The translations under genes and the position numbers were made by a program. Under the pieces are notes generated by a model, which did no database searches, was not told the DNA's origin, and saw only the letters and a program-made list of their open reading frames with translations. A stretch of 64,000 nucleotides of DNA from Atopsyche davidsoni (Eukaryota > Arthropoda > Insecta > Trichoptera > Hydrobiosidae): assembly GCA_022113835.1 (NCBI GenBank), contig JAILWY010000018.1, forward strand, positions 19,863,501 through 19,927,500. The letters run 5' to 3'. Of this stretch, positions 11,880 to 22,849 are shown piece by piece (within the stretch, counting starts at the first letter, position 1; each line of letters begins with the position of its first letter).

Positions 11880-12210
11880 TTTTCTCTGTGACGTCACTTC
11901 TATTTAATAGGCATGACGAAAGATTTTCAAATCCTCTTCCATAATGGGGGTACACGTTTACTATTTACGAAAAAAACTTTATTTCGGTAAAAAACTAGAG
12001 TTTAACGATGTTTAAAGCCATTTTTATAATATTTTTTCAAAAGTGCGCGAAAACGCGTCATCGCGAGGCGTGACGTCATCGCGTCCGCTCTGACGTCACG
12101 CCTCCTATTAACTATCATTGTCAACTGGCGTGTCATTGTGTTTGCATTGAAAACCATAGACCAAATTGAATACCATAGAGTTGTTTACAGGGGTATGACG
12201 TCATGCGCTG
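11880..12210. promoter_or_regulatory. Cluster of four TGACGTCA palindromes
   Basis: The full CRE-type palindrome TGACGTCA occurs at 11889-11896, 12071-12078, 12091-12098 and 12196-12203, and a GTCGTCACGCC relative lies near 12373. Two copies face each other in GCGTGACGTCATCGC and CTGACGTCACGCC. The cluster may be a CREB/ATF-type regulatory region, but subterminal repeats of a MITE are equally likely: GTGACGTCACTTCTATTTAA at one side and GACGTCACGCCTCCTATTAA in the middle look related. Confidence 0.35.
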
Positions 12211-12540
12211 TGATTGGTGTTTCAGTCAAAATGGCCGATTGCAGTATTTTAAACTTTTAATTTGTTGAAAATCTTATTAATCTTAGATTTTTAAATAAAA
12301 CTAAATCAGTTTTTTAAATCCTTTTAATATGTATTTTCCCTTAAAATAATTATTTCTTTGATTCTTTGATACTGTCGTCACGCCTATTGTATCGAAAACA
12401 GAAAGCATGTTTATTTGAATGAAAGTAAATGTTTTGAGCATGACGGCTTTTTATTGCTACTTAAATTACTATTTAATGGCTTTTAGTAATTTGGGTATAT
12501 AGGAGATAGAATGGAAGGTAAATGTGGCTGTATAGGAGAA

Positions 12541-13060
12541 CCCATTTTACCTGGCGAAATCGTGTCATTTGATTAATTTAATTTTTACTTTATTATTCTA
12601 TTAATAAAGTTGATTTTTTTACAGAGTATTGAAAAAACTATAAATTATATTTATATATTTTTTATTATTTAATTTACGTCCATTTTCAGGGTAAAATAAA
12701 ATCTTGAAGATGTTGAAAAATTGGATAAAATGACGACTTTTCAAAACCAAAGATTTTTTTATTTTTAAGTTAATAAGACGCACATGGTTTATATTTAATC
12801 TTTTAGTTCCAATTGAAAAAAAGACTTTTAAATGTTTGGGATTCTTGGAAAATGTGACAGACAAATCTCCAAATTCCTACACATCAATCGGAAAGATACA
12901 TATTTATCATATTAAAAGTAAATTTATAAAAAATAAAAAAACACTGTGTTCGGAAGAATGTATCTAACTTTTTGTATTTAATTTTTTTTGATCGGTTCGG
13001 TCGATTTTTCGCAAAATATTCCAGAAAATGATCAAAAAAACTCGAGTATGGGACTTAGAC
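12541..13060 (+). repeat. Dispersed repeat family A, plus orientation
   Basis: From the block ACCTGGCGAAATCGTGTCAT (12541-12560) to GATCAAAAAAACTCGA (about 13029-13044), this stretch is the reverse complement of copies at 28320-28860 and 29460-29990. Its final part (12985-13044) also matches 17080-17140. Shared blocks include GATTTTTCGCAAAA and AATTTGGAGATT-type segments. The copies are scattered and rearranged, so the master element is not defined here. Confidence 0.6.
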
Positions 13061-13074
13061 CCTTAAAATGCCAT

Positions 13075-13325
13075 GGGTTGACCGCGTCAAAAATTAAAGT
13101 GTCTTGCCCAGAATGAGCAAAGAAAAGGAACTCTTGACGTTGGTAAAAAAGCGAAAGGTCTCATTTTTTGTAACAATAAGTATGGCATCCTCCAGCTGAT
13201 TGTCCAAGGAAAAATCGAAGCAAAAGGGGCATTGGAAGAAGAATTGATAAGACTGGCCCAGGATAGGGATATATTCGATGAAATGGTCACCAACCTTTTA
13301 TGAGGAGAGGCATTAGAAGAAAAAT
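13075..13325 (+). mobile_element. LINE reverse-transcriptase C-terminal fragment
   Basis: Plus-strand reading in shifting frames gives the hallmark order of the C-terminal end of insect endonuclease/reverse-transcriptase LINE proteins: VDRVKN, VLPRMSKEKELL, VKKRKVSF, ILQLIVQGKIEAKGA and finally EMVTNLL with a Glu/Lys-rich end. Frameshifts and a stop are present. It is a 5'-truncated, dead copy of the same family as 21050-21450. Confidence 0.7.
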
Positions 13326-13329
13326 AAGT

Positions 13330-13880
13330 AATTTGGATGTTTCTCGGTGCTTTGCAAAAAACGGCCTATCTCCGATCATTGAAATCTGCGGCGCGAGCAG
13401 CATCCATAGCTCGCGTAATACAATACAATGAACCTGCAGAATGGATTGATTGTATAATCAAAACGTCAACCGTCCCAGCGGACGGTGATTCCTACATCGC
13501 GTGGAAAAAAGCATAAGCGCAATGAAATAATGAACATCTAGAGAAGTTTTTGCGGGCGTCGGTTCGGCACTTCACAACATCTTTTGTTGACAAAATAGTC
13601 GCCAGCTGATGGATGTCGTGCCGTCCGGGAATACAACACCGAAGAGTGTTCACGCGCGATTGTATGAACTCTTTATTGATTACGTGAGCATTGTGAGTCG
13701 CCCAAAAAAAACCATCTTAGCTCTCGATACTGTCTAAATAGAATAAAACATTCGTATCATTGTGAAAAATAGATTTACGAGAAGTTTCGTTTCCAGAGTT
13801 GCACGGAAGTGCTTTTTTGGTGATATTTAAAATAGTAAATGTAAAGTTCATTTCGGATCATACAATATTGATCTTGTACG
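13330..13880. other. Unassigned GC-richer stretch
   Basis: The composition is more balanced than the surroundings (13380-13720) and could be decayed coding DNA of a mobile element. No frame remains open for long and no domain is visible. Confidence 0.25.
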
Positions 13881-13881
13881 A

Positions 13882-14151
13882 ACCTGATCGCTCTGCATCC
13901 CGAAGGGAGTTTTTACCTTTCTGAAAACATTTTCTGGTGATCAGGTGGAATTAGAACGTGTATATTTCCTTAATGATCGATTAAAAACCCGAAGTATGAG
14001 GGCATATATATACTATATATGATATATCACCGGTATGCTTGTTTCATAAAGTTACAAACAATTAACAATAAACAACTTGCTAATCCTGCACAGTGCATGG
14101 GTGCTTTATGGTGTGTAATTAATCTAGAGTCTGACTGTGATATAATGCCAA
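13882..14151. repeat. Direct repeat, copy 1
   Basis: It starts ACCTGATCGCT and ends GACTGTGATATAATGCCAA. The second copy, 14654-15161, has the same start and end but carries a 196-bp hAT MITE in the middle. The pair could be the flanks of a tandem duplication or the terminal repeats of a small element. Confidence 0.6.
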
Positions 14152-14653
14152 GTTAATATTGTGAATTTCTCGCCAACAATATTAAATTATTATTATTTTT
14201 TAATCTTGATGAAAACACAAATATCACTGTTGTGTAAGGTTTAAGGATCGTGGAGAGGAGATATGCATCACGCCTTGTTGACAGCTTTGGAAACAGACAT
14301 GAAGCCCAGATCATACACCGTGTCATTATTTATTGCTCAGTCGAGAGTGCGTGCGTACCTCGGCCATTGCACAGATCTTTGACAATAAATAATTATATGA
14401 CGGCGGTCTTGCAAAGGAAACTGGCTCCTGCTTTCGTAATAAACTCCACCACTCGTGTCTCCCTGGAGTGAGTAACGCCAGTTCCTGGTGGTTATGAACC
14501 TCACAAGATTGATCTTCAGCGAATCTGATCAACCGGTAATCCGAGGAGAGTTCAATTCCGGAAATACCGCACACCCTGGGGGAGGTGATAGTCTCATAAA
14601 CAAATTAATAGGATGTGTCTCACAAGGCTGTAGAGGGGTAGTTCATTTTGCTT

Positions 14654-15161
14654 ACCTGATCGCTTTACATCCCGGGGGGAGTCTTTACCTTTTGGAAACA
14701 TATTTTCATGAAGTAAAAATTGGTGTTTCTTGATAATTATGACTGTCTTATGATTGGTTTAGATCAGTCATGTCAAAGATACGGCCCGCGGGCCGCATCC
14801 GGCCCTCGGGCCGTATCAATACGACCCGCGATCGCAATGTGTCACAGAAAGAAGAATCATGTTTTTTAGAGCTTTTAGACTTATTTTATTTGAATCTGGC
14901 CCGCCTACACATACTAAATTTAATATATGGCCCTCTGCAAAATTGAGTTTGACACCTCTGGTTAAGATGGATTAAGATTAAAAACCCGAAGTATGAGTGT
15001 ATATATATATATTATGATATATCACACATTATTAGCATCCAATGTGCTTGTTTCATAAAGGTACAAACAATTCAACAATAAACAACTTGCTAATCCTGCA
15101 CAGTGTATGCGTGCTTTATGGTGTGTAATTAATCTAGAGTCTGACTGTGATATAATGCCAA
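14654..15161. repeat. Direct repeat, copy 2, interrupted by a hAT MITE
   Basis: It is the counterpart of 13882-14151. Removing the insertion at 14765-14960 and one target-site copy leaves about 304 bp. The interruption shows that the duplication is older than the MITE insertion, or that the MITE entered one copy only. Confidence 0.6.
14765..14960. mobile_element. SPIN-like hAT MITE
   Basis: The left end is CAGTCATGTCAAAGATACGG. The right end, reversed, is CAGAGGTGTCAAACTCAATT. Flanking octamers GTTTAGAT (14757-14764) and GTTAAGAT (14961-14968) differ by one base, fitting an aged 8-bp target duplication. CAGNGGTGTCAAACTC termini are characteristic of the widespread SPIN/hAT group. A CGGCCCGCGGGCCG palindrome lies near the left end. 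At 196 bp it is non-autonomous. Confidence 0.8.
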
Positions 15162-16720
15162 TTATGCAAGCGATAATATCCAGTAGCGAATGATTCGCCT
15201 TATGCTGTAAAGGAGCTGAGCAGTGGCATACGGACGGCGAAATATTCGCACGAAGTACAAACCTGGCACGAGAGACAAATGCACAGATTCATGTCGCATT
15301 TTCACGCAATCTTGCTCCGCACTAAACTATACTTGTGCGCCATGTCGTAATGCGTACAGTAGCCGGATTTTTTTATCTCAATCCCGCTAGACTGGGATAC
15401 TAAAGCTCAGATAATCCGAGAACGAAAAGTCTACTACTGCACTACTCTATGAGAATAGAAGGCTTCAAGGGTAGAAGCAGGTAGAAGGCCTCTCCAAAGT
15501 ATTGAACATACCCCTTTTTCGGGGGAACAGCGACAGTCCTATCGGTTGTTTGACAACGTGTCGCCTCGTACGAAACAACTTTTGTGTGTATTGTAAAATA
15601 TTTTCAATAGAAAAATGATGAGGACATCAGGGGGCGTGTGGTCTACGGCCCATGACGGTCTGTAAAACAAAAAATAATTCTCATTAGAAAATATACGACA
15701 ATTTTATATTTAGTTAGAAATCGACTCCCAGATACTCGCATAGCAGTGAGTTTTAAACCACGCTACTCTATAATCGCAGATCTCATGTAAAGGTCTATTA
15801 TAGTCACAGATGTATACAAGAATATCATCCAGTATAAGAATATTTCTCGAAGGCATTATGATCGGCAAGCAAGCGTGCTTCCCACTGAACCACGAGGCGG
15901 CTTTTAATGTTCATACAATAAGCATCCATTAAAACATTGAAATAAATTAATTATGAATTAGAGGGTACCTATAGAGTCTATAGTGTTTAACGTTTATTTA
16001 AAGGTACTGTTTTTTTTTTTTTCTAAAATACTAAATAATAATAAAATATTTAGTGCACTTAGAGTATGCCATACTTTATTGCTTTGCTAAAATGAATTAC
16101 ATTTATTGAATTGTTAATTTTTGGAATATAATTTAGATACATACATTAAAAAATTAAGTATTTTAAAATCTTGTATGAGTATTCCAAGTGGGTTAATTCA
16201 CTGTCAAAAAAATTGTTTCACATTAATTTAAATACTTCAAAAAAATACTCTTTTTCTTAAGCAACGAGTCTTTGCTAGCGCAACGTAGATTTCATCTCTT
16301 TCGGCGTTTGCGTATTTAAAAAAAATAATAATAATTTTCAAGAATATAATCACATTTAATTTCCGAAATTTTCGGTTAACGGGGTCAATCATTTCACTTT
16401 CAACAATGCGTTTTCCCACGAAAGGCGATCAGACCCGAAAAGGTGACTGACTCTTGGATTTCAAAGCTCTTTAAGTTACTTTGCATTTGGAAACGCAATT
16501 TTGGTCATTATCTCGTAACACGCCTTTTGTACAATCAACCGCCTCCAGTCAAGTGTTACATGTAATTTAAAATTAACGGCGATGTGTTAAATTAAACGCC
16601 TATCTCAAATTAGGTTTGAATCTTATTTTTCTTTTGGTTCAGCAAAACTATATTACTTGCTTTAAAAAATCAAATTGTTAAAGCGACAAATAAAAGCGCT
16701 CAATTTGCTTTGATCTAAGT
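15162..16720. other. Non-coding stretch with a tRNA-like SINE remnant
   Basis: No gene is visible. On the minus strand near 15850-15900 a tRNA-like A-box region (CGTGGTTCAGTGGGAAGC) suggests a SINE fragment lacking a B box. The remainder is AT-rich single-copy-looking DNA. Confidence 0.35.
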
Positions 16721-17204
16721 CAGAGGTTCTCAACCTTTTATTGACCACCGCCCCCTTGACAAGAAAAAAAATTCAAAACGCCCCCTTTGACATAATAGTT
16801 ATAATTACACCAATTTTATTTCTGTAAATTATTTATTAACACATTGTTTGCGGGTCGCATGTTAAGTCGTCTTTGGTCGACTAGTACTAGAGCGCGGGTC
16901 GCATATAAATATGTTCGCGCGAAATGTCACGAAAAAAGCCCCCCCCCCCCCACGCACAATTCCGCGCCTGCATATAATTTGTTATATTATATCTATTTCT
17001 GAGGACGCCTATCCGTAAGCGTTGTTGGATGAAGATGATACGCAAACACAACATCAATTTGCGGAAGGGCCTAGTCCACATAATCGAGTTTTTTTGATCA
17101 TTTTCTAGTCCGTTTTGCGAAAAATCCAAAGCACTAATCGAAAAAATTTAAATGCAAAAGTTTGATACATTCCTTCTTCCTAATAAAATATATTTTTATT
17201 TACC
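16721..17204 (+). mobile_element. hAT left-end repeat, outer copy
   Basis: This segment matches 29122-29580 almost base for base: CAGAGGTTCTCAACC, GCCCCCTTTGACATAAT, a GCGGGTCGCATGTTAAG block, a poly-C tract (16939-16950), and a family A end with GATCATTTTCTAGTCCG. It stops abruptly at about 17204 where the BEL/Pao sequence starts. Confidence 0.7.
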
Positions 17205-17546
17205 TAACCGCCATTTGAGGGGGCGGCAAGTTCTCCTCCTTGATCACCACCATTGAATTAGGCTGCAAATCCTTGCTTGAAACCTTCCATTTTGTTCTTT
17301 GCTGCAATTCCGCGACGTATTCCTTTGACCACCTCTTCCAGAAGTGAGACCTTATCTGTTCGAATCGCTGATAAGGCCATAGCTAGATAAGGCCGGCCGC
17401 TTAGGATCCAGAATGTAAGGCTCTGCAGGTGCTGTGAGTGGTCGTCCCAGTATAAAATGCGCCGGGGTGAGAGGTTGTAGATCATTTGGGTCTGTTGATA
17501 ATGGATGAATGGGACGGGAATTCAGGACAGCTTCTATTTGAGCCAA
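17205..17546 (-). pseudogene. BEL/Pao integrase catalytic-glutamate region and C-terminal domain
   Basis: QIEAVLNSRP carries the integrase catalytic glutamate and is followed by LTPAHFILGRPL. A second frame gives WSKEYVAELQQRTKW and LPPLKW, the hallmark blocks of the BEL/Pao integrase C-terminal domain (DUF5641). The sequence breaks off at about 17205 against the hAT left-end repeat, so the 3' LTR is missing. Confidence 0.82.
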
Positions 17547-17676
17547 AACCGTACTGAATTCCTGGTACGTTAAATTTGATTTGCCTAGTACTCGAGTGAG
17601 ATGGTTCTTGCAGGACTTGACCCCAGCCTCTTGTAAACCGCCAAAATGAGGAGCGTATGGTGGTATAAATTTAAAT

Positions 17677-18210
17677 TCAATGGAATTCTCTGGCTGCTCC
17701 TACAAAGTTTTTGCCATGGTCAGAAATTATTTGAATGGGTTTTCCCCTGCGAGCAATAAATCTTTTTAAGGCTAAAATGTAGCCTTCGGATGTGAGACTT
17801 GTGACAAGCTCTAAATGTACAGCTCGCGTGGAAAAACAAATAAATAAGCAAAGATAGCATTTCTCTAACTGGGCTCTTCTGCCTTTTTTGTTTAACATAA
17901 ACAGAGGTCCGGCGTAATCTACCCCACAATACAGAAAAGGGAAACCAGGTTCCAACCTTTCCCTTGGTAAATTTCCCATAATGGGCTGTAATGTTCTACC
18001 TGACATACGACTACAGGTTACACATTGATGGACAGTTTTTCTAGCTAAGTTTCTGCCATCAAGAGTCCACCAATTTTCACGTGTATTAGCCAACAACAAT
18101 TGGGACCCCGCATGTAAAAGCTTGAGGTGCTCCTGTCGAAACAAAAGGTGGGTAAAGTGATGCTTGCTACATAATAAAAAGTCTGCCGCCAACTCTGATA
18201 ATTTGATCAT
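17677..18210 (-). pseudogene. BEL/Pao integrase zinc-binding and core fragment
   Basis: The frame contains an H2C2-type integrase zinc-binding region (HLKLLHAGSQ, then WWTLDG, then CVTCSR), the start of the catalytic core with VDYAGP, TRAVHLELV, and SDHGKNF. The last block is usually SDNGTNF. The third catalytic residue, the glutamate, lies in the next fragment. The frame is open for 177 codons. Confidence 0.85.
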
Positions 18211-18508
18211 TATCCATGAATAAACTTAGCATTGACAAGTTACGAGCTGGTCTTATAGACGATTTGTTGATACAGGCGTTATATTCCTCGGGAAAAGATT
18301 GTTTTTGTACTATTTTAACTAATACTTTTAAACAATTGTTAAGCTCATTTAAAGATAGACCGGGAGTCTATCTAGCTTTGTACGTCTGTCAGCTTGCACC
18401 CCTTTTTGTCACGAATTGTGTATGAACCGCAATACATAACTGTATACGCATTGAAGTTTCTTGAACGAAGAAAATTTGGCAAAGTCGACCGTCGATTCAT
18501 TTGTGATA

Positions 18509-18962
18509 TTAGAGAAGAGGGACGTGAACAAAACATTGCTTGTAATTGAAGTGGATTTGATCTCGGGTAACTCTAGCGGAATTTTCAGAGCCTCCGTTGT
18601 CGTAGTTAAAAACGTTCAACCACCCTAACACAATGGTGGAATCCGTCCAGATCATTGTTCTAGTGAAAGAAGTACGCAAGGACTTTTTAATTTTATTTAA
18701 TAACCGAGCGCCCACAAGCACTCCGCAGAGCTCTAATCGCGGAATGGTAAGTGGTTTGATTGGTGCCACGCGAGTTTTTGAGCATAATAGGTTTATCGTT
18801 ATTACTTGTGGTTATGGTTGTGTTTACTGTGCGTACATACGCACATGATCCGTACGCCTTTTCACTGTCGTCGGTGAAAATATGCAATTCTATTTGCTTT
18901 GGATCTTGGCCGATCACGTGTCTGGGAATGAAGATATTTGATAAAACAGTAAGAGAATTCAC
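18509..18962 (-). pseudogene. BEL/Pao RNase H fragment in two frames
   Basis: One frame (18962-18693) carries IFIPRHV and then HIFTDDSEKAYGSCAYVR, equivalent to the DASxxAYG block with the first RNase H aspartate. A second frame (18769-18509) carries IPRLELCG with the catalytic glutamate and WTDSTIVLGWL with the second aspartate. The frame change between them shows that the gene is broken. Confidence 0.82.
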
Positions 18963-19094
18963 AAATTTTTCCCAACTTCAGACAAGGTCTTGAGGCAATG
19001 GATCGTCCCAATCCAATTTTCAGAGCCAAAGTGTTTGTAACAGTATTTTGGCTGAAATAACGGCTGGACTTAGCAGTCCTAAAGGATCATAAAT

Positions 19095-19328
19095 TTAAGA
19101 AGTGATTGATAAGATTTCGCGCTTCGTAGCACTCGTTGTACAAATATTTTTCAATTCTGATGTGAAATGTAGTTTGTCCTCCTTATTCCTCCATCCTAAC
19201 CCGAGAGTCTTGCTAGAGTACTGTTCATCTAGCGAGAGATGCTTGGTTGTCTCTGTAGTGCTTAGTACGGTTGGAGCAATATCTGGTGAATTGAAAATCC
19301 ATTTTCTTAATGGAAAACATCCCGACAT
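19095..19328 (-). pseudogene. BEL/Pao RT thumb/connection fragment
   Basis: FPLRKWIFNSP is followed by KTLGLGWRNKEDKL and a TKREILS end. The LRKW-N and TLGLxWxxxxD blocks follow the YxDD box in BEL/Pao polymerases. A downstream DPLGLLSP block can be read at about 19090-19060 before the frame changes again. Confidence 0.78.
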
Positions 19329-19347
19329 ACATGTGTCAGAGACTTCT

Positions 19348-19878
19348 TCACGTTTTTGTTAAATTATCTTTGCAATCATCGCCGGTAGTTAGGTCGTCGA
19401 CATAGAAATCATGTAGTATTGTTCTAGCTGCCATTTCATTTTGGCATTTGAGACCTAGTTCGCGTAGGCAACGCATGCTGAGATAAGGTGCTGACGCGGT
19501 TCCGTACGTCACCGTATTAAGTTGATAAGTTCTCATTGGTGCCGAAGAAGTTTCTCGCCATAGAATCGGTTGTAAGTTTCGTTGGTCGGTTTGTATTAGA
19601 GACTGTCTGAAGAACTTCTCTATATCTGCGCAGGCCACGAATTTATATTGACGGAATCTTAACAGTATTGCGAACGAGTCATTTTGTAATGGCGGACCTG
19701 CCATCTGAATGTCATTTAATGACTTCCCTGACGTAGTTACTTGGCTCGCATCGAAAACTACGCGTAATTTGGTGGTAAGACTGTTTTCTCGTAATACTCC
19801 ATGGTGAGGTAGAGAATAATGAGGTGAATTGTACTCCTTTACTTTAGTCATGTGGCCTAGTGCCAGATACTCCTGCAT
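19348..19878 (-). pseudogene. BEL/Pao reverse transcriptase fragment
   Basis: The frame runs from YLALGHM through YSLPHHGVLRE and LRVVFDAS (RT motif with the first catalytic aspartate region), ADIEKFF (second block) and TVTYGTASAP, to FYVDDL, the YxDD-box. These are in standard order. About 176 codons are open; the thumb and connection region continues after a frameshift at 19328-19095. Confidence 0.87.
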
Positions 19879-19927
19879 AAAATTGCAATATAGTTGTTTG
19901 TATACCGGTGACTTATCTAGTTTTCTC

Positions 19928-20476
19928 TCATGACAAAAAACGACTTCGTGCTATGTTATAGCTTTCTCCTAAGTCCGATGTGGATTCTTTAAACGGAATT
20001 TGAACCGTAAAATGACCGTTTGTTGATCTCTGATGTGTGGATACGAAAATGTGTTCACATGCACGATCTTCGCATGTGAGTGTTGAGTTAAAAGGGTGTA
20101 ATTCTTCTATCTCCCAAAATTTTTTTAATTGTTCATCTATTGTAATGGATTGAATAAGATTGCATTGCGTTTCAGTTGTATTTTTACTGAAGTGATTGTG
20201 AATGGGTCCAGATATGATCCAGCCCAACTTGGTTTCCTGTAAATAAGGACCGTTTGTTAAGCGAATACTTCTGGTTAGCAACAAATCCCAGAAGTAATCT
20301 GCTCCTATTATTATGTCCGCCTGCGATGGCGAATGGAAAGTAGGATCTGCGAGTTTGATCTGTTGCGGTATGTTCAAACTATTTTTGTTGATACCAACCG
20401 GAGGTATTGTTGATGTTAGCTTTGGTAAAACTATGCACATAATTTGTTGAGAAAAGTTCCCATTTAGAGCTTTCAC
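19928..20476 (-). pseudogene. BEL/Pao protease end and linker before RT
   Basis: It includes LADPTFHSPSQADIIIGADYF, a conserved BEL/Pao block (ADPxFxxPxxIDxLIGAD), then TKLGWIISG and the segment KKFWEIEEL, which always lies between protease and reverse transcriptase in this family. Next comes a CEHIF...TNGHFTVQIPFK segment leading towards RT. It overlaps the previous fragment in another frame, so at least one frameshift separates them. Confidence 0.82.
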
Positions 20477-20873
20477 AAATTTGAGTAGCCGTTTGGGTTG
20501 AATGACCTACTCCTGTAATCGATAATATTGTGGACTGTATTGATTTTACTTTTAATTTCTTGCATAAGAATGCCGATATAAGGCAGTGTTGACTGCCACT
20601 GTCTAGTAGTGCCCTAGCCTTGCAATATTCATTATCTTCACCACGCACATATATTAGAGCAGTGGATAATATTACTTGACTCAGCGTGCTAAAGTTTGAG
20701 AAGCTTGGGGTTTCATTAATTTTTGAGATTGAATTGAGTGTGGTTGAGACGTCAGTCTTTACGACCGATCGATCTTCCGGAGACTTGTTAGTGTTCTCTC
20801 GTTCTTTCGCAGAATGAAGTAAAGTGTTGTGTCTTTTGTTGATTTGAAGTAACATAGAATCTATAACTGACAA
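20379..20873 (-). pseudogene. BEL/Pao gag end and aspartic protease fragment
   Basis: The open frame starts with the tail of the gag zinc-knuckle region (KRHNTLLH) and then enters a retropepsin of the BEL type, with LSTALIYVRG followed by the active-site block ALLDSGSQ and an SAFLCKKL segment. LDSGS is the catalytic aspartate motif (D-S/T-G). The frame then shifts, and the later part of the protease continues in the neighbouring frame at 20476-19928. Confidence 0.82.
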
Positions 20874-20999
20874 TTACCTCATGCACATAAGATTACTAAC
20901 TTCCGTTAAATCGCTTGTTTTGGCAATTATAATATAAAATTTTCTAGAAAAACAAAGCAGTGTGAGAACATTTCTTGCCTCAATACATAAAACGCACAA

Positions 21000-21450
21000 T
21001 TGAATCGTACAAAAATTGATTTTGAAATTATATATAATCACGTTCGCGATCCACCAAATGATGTGTTGTCTCGGTTCTTCTTTAGGGAATTGAGACCGTT
21101 GCGAAAAATTGAGGCATTTGAAATGTGGCTTTATAGGAGAACCCTTAAAATACAACAGGATGCCTGCCATACAAACGAGAGAGTCATGCACAGAATGTGT
21201 AAAGAAAGTGAACCCCTGACGATGGTAAAAAATCGTAAGGTGATATGGCTATATTTAAAAATAATAATTGTAGCCTATTGCAGCTAATTTCCCTTGGTAG
21301 AATCAAAAGAAAATAAAAGGAGAACACTTAAGTGGGTACGTATTTTATGGCAGTGGCTGGTAATCGAGGTTACAGCCAAATGAGTAAGAAAATACATATG
21401 TTCATTGAAATGGTCACCAACTTCCTCTGAGGAGAAGCACTCGGAGCAGA
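21000..21450 (+). mobile_element. LINE reverse-transcriptase C-terminal end
   Basis: The plus-strand frame 21000-21287 contains AFEMWLYRRTLKIQQD, TNERVMHRMCKE and VKNRKVI, the conserved tail of insect LINE polymerases (FEMWCYRRMLKI..., VLRRM, IKKRK). After a stop the remaining hallmarks follow in other frames (LKWVRILWQW, then EMVTNFL and the GAGGAGAAGCAC tail). It is the longest copy of the LINE family whose tails are scattered across the left half of the window. It is 5'-truncated and broken. Confidence 0.8.
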
Positions 21451-22430
21451 GGATACAATTACGTAAGAAGAGGTCATCGGTGTCTTGAAAACTGCTATCG
21501 AAAGGGAAATCTCTCCGAATAGAATCCTTTCTTAATACTGAAAAGTATGTAATGTGTTGTTTTTTTTAAATTATTTTTGGGGTGTGGATGTGTGGGATTT
21601 TTTAAATTATTTTTATTCTTAGGTGTTTATTTCGCTTTCAAACAAACGGAGCGCAAATATTTATTTATTATAAAAATTAAAATTATATTTAATGATATTT
21701 TTCATAATAAAAGTAACAATAATTAATCACACTCTTCAAAATAGTAATTCTGCGTTTTGTATTCCCATAACGTGACATGATTAGCCCAAATGGTTTCGAG
21801 AACTATAATTACTTATTGAATTATCTTTAAAATGTCTGATGTGCTATTATTAAAAAATAATGAATGACTATGACACCATTTTAAATAAAAATCAATGCAA
21901 ACACGTCTTGTCCTGAACAAGTATTATGCTTTATTTAATAAAATATCATTATTCAAGAAATAATACCACCAGGATTCTAAAGTATTGGCAATGATGAAAA
22001 AAAATTGTTTTTTGAAATTACAATTATATATCTCCCGTCCAAAAACACTGATCATTTTAATAGTTACTTTAAAGGTAATATAAAATGCATTTTAATTGAT
22101 TTACTCCAATGAGTTCTTTGAAAGTTTGCGAGTCATGCCCGCGCGGTGTTAATTTCGAAATATTTATTTATTATCTGATTGACTTTAAAACCTTTAGGAA
22201 TAAAACTAGAATTATAATTATATTTAAGATTAAAATAAAAAGAAAGAATAATAGTTTATAACTAAAAGTAATAAATAAAAAACACGAAATTAGCATGATA
22301 GAACAATTTATTAATAAATAGTAGGTTGAAGAATTAAAAAATACACTATTTACTATAACACGTAAAATGAAAATTTTTAACAATTACAACTATCACATTT
22401 TATTGGAAATATGGGCAGCAAGAGCAGACA
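21451..22430. other. AT-rich stretch between LINE end and satellite
   Basis: No gene or repeat is recognised. A 70-codon hydrophobic minus-strand frame (22171-22383) is composition-driven. Confidence 0.35.
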
Positions 22431-22433
22431 ACC

Positions 22434-22822
22434 GTAAAGATGCGATGTGGGATGGCGCCATGGTCAGGAATCCTGAAGTTGAGTCGTGAGGAGGCAGCAA
22501 GGGCAGGCGTCCTGGAGTAGGATAGGCTGGAAAAAGATATGGCAGTGAAAATGCGACGCAACTATAACGGAACGGAACGAAACGGAAAGCATCGAAACAA
22601 AATAAAAACGAATGAAACGAAATAAAAAAAATTTATAAAAAAAATATTTAATTAAAAATACCTGAAGTAGAGACGTCAGACATCCTGAAATAAAAGGTTT
22701 TATAAACAGCAAGGGCAGGCAACCGTAAAGATGCGAAGTGGGATGGCGGCATGGACAGGCAGCCTGAAGTTGAGACGTCAGGTGGCGGCAAGGGCAGGCG
22801 TCCTGGAGTAGGCAGTCTGGAT
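22434..22822. repeat. Left flank of the satellite with a direct repeat
   Basis: A block of about 95 bp occurs twice, at about 22434-22530 and 22723-22822. Each copy has a GATGCGA(T/A)GTGGGATGG start, a TCCTGAAGTTGAG or GCCTGAAGTTGAG middle and a GGGCAGGCGTCCTGGAGTAGG end. Between the copies lies a (GGAACGAAAC)-like stretch. The block borders the GC-rich array and probably belongs to the same element. Confidence 0.6.
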
Positions 22823-22849
22823 GCGGCAATTGCCATCGCAATCGCAAAT

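Larger units (their letters stand above)
17205..20880 (-). mobile_element. Truncated BEL/Pao LTR retroelement, pol region
   Basis: On the minus strand the order is: end of a gag-like region, aspartic protease, a linker typical of BEL, reverse transcriptase, RNase H, integrase zinc-binding and DDE core, and the integrase C-terminal domain. This is BEL/Pao order and spacing. No LTR and no full gag are present; the element is cut at both ends and carries many frameshifts and stops. It lies inside the hAT-bounded nest and abuts a LINE end on its 5' side. Separate domains are listed below. Confidence 0.88.

Noticed and set aside
14250..14733. Three overlapping 73-82 codon frames
   Set aside because: They overlap on both strands across direct-repeat DNA and show no domain.
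17205..20880. BEL/Pao element as an intact endogenous virus
   Set aside because: No LTRs and no complete gag or envelope are present, and frameshifts interrupt every domain. It is a dead fragment.
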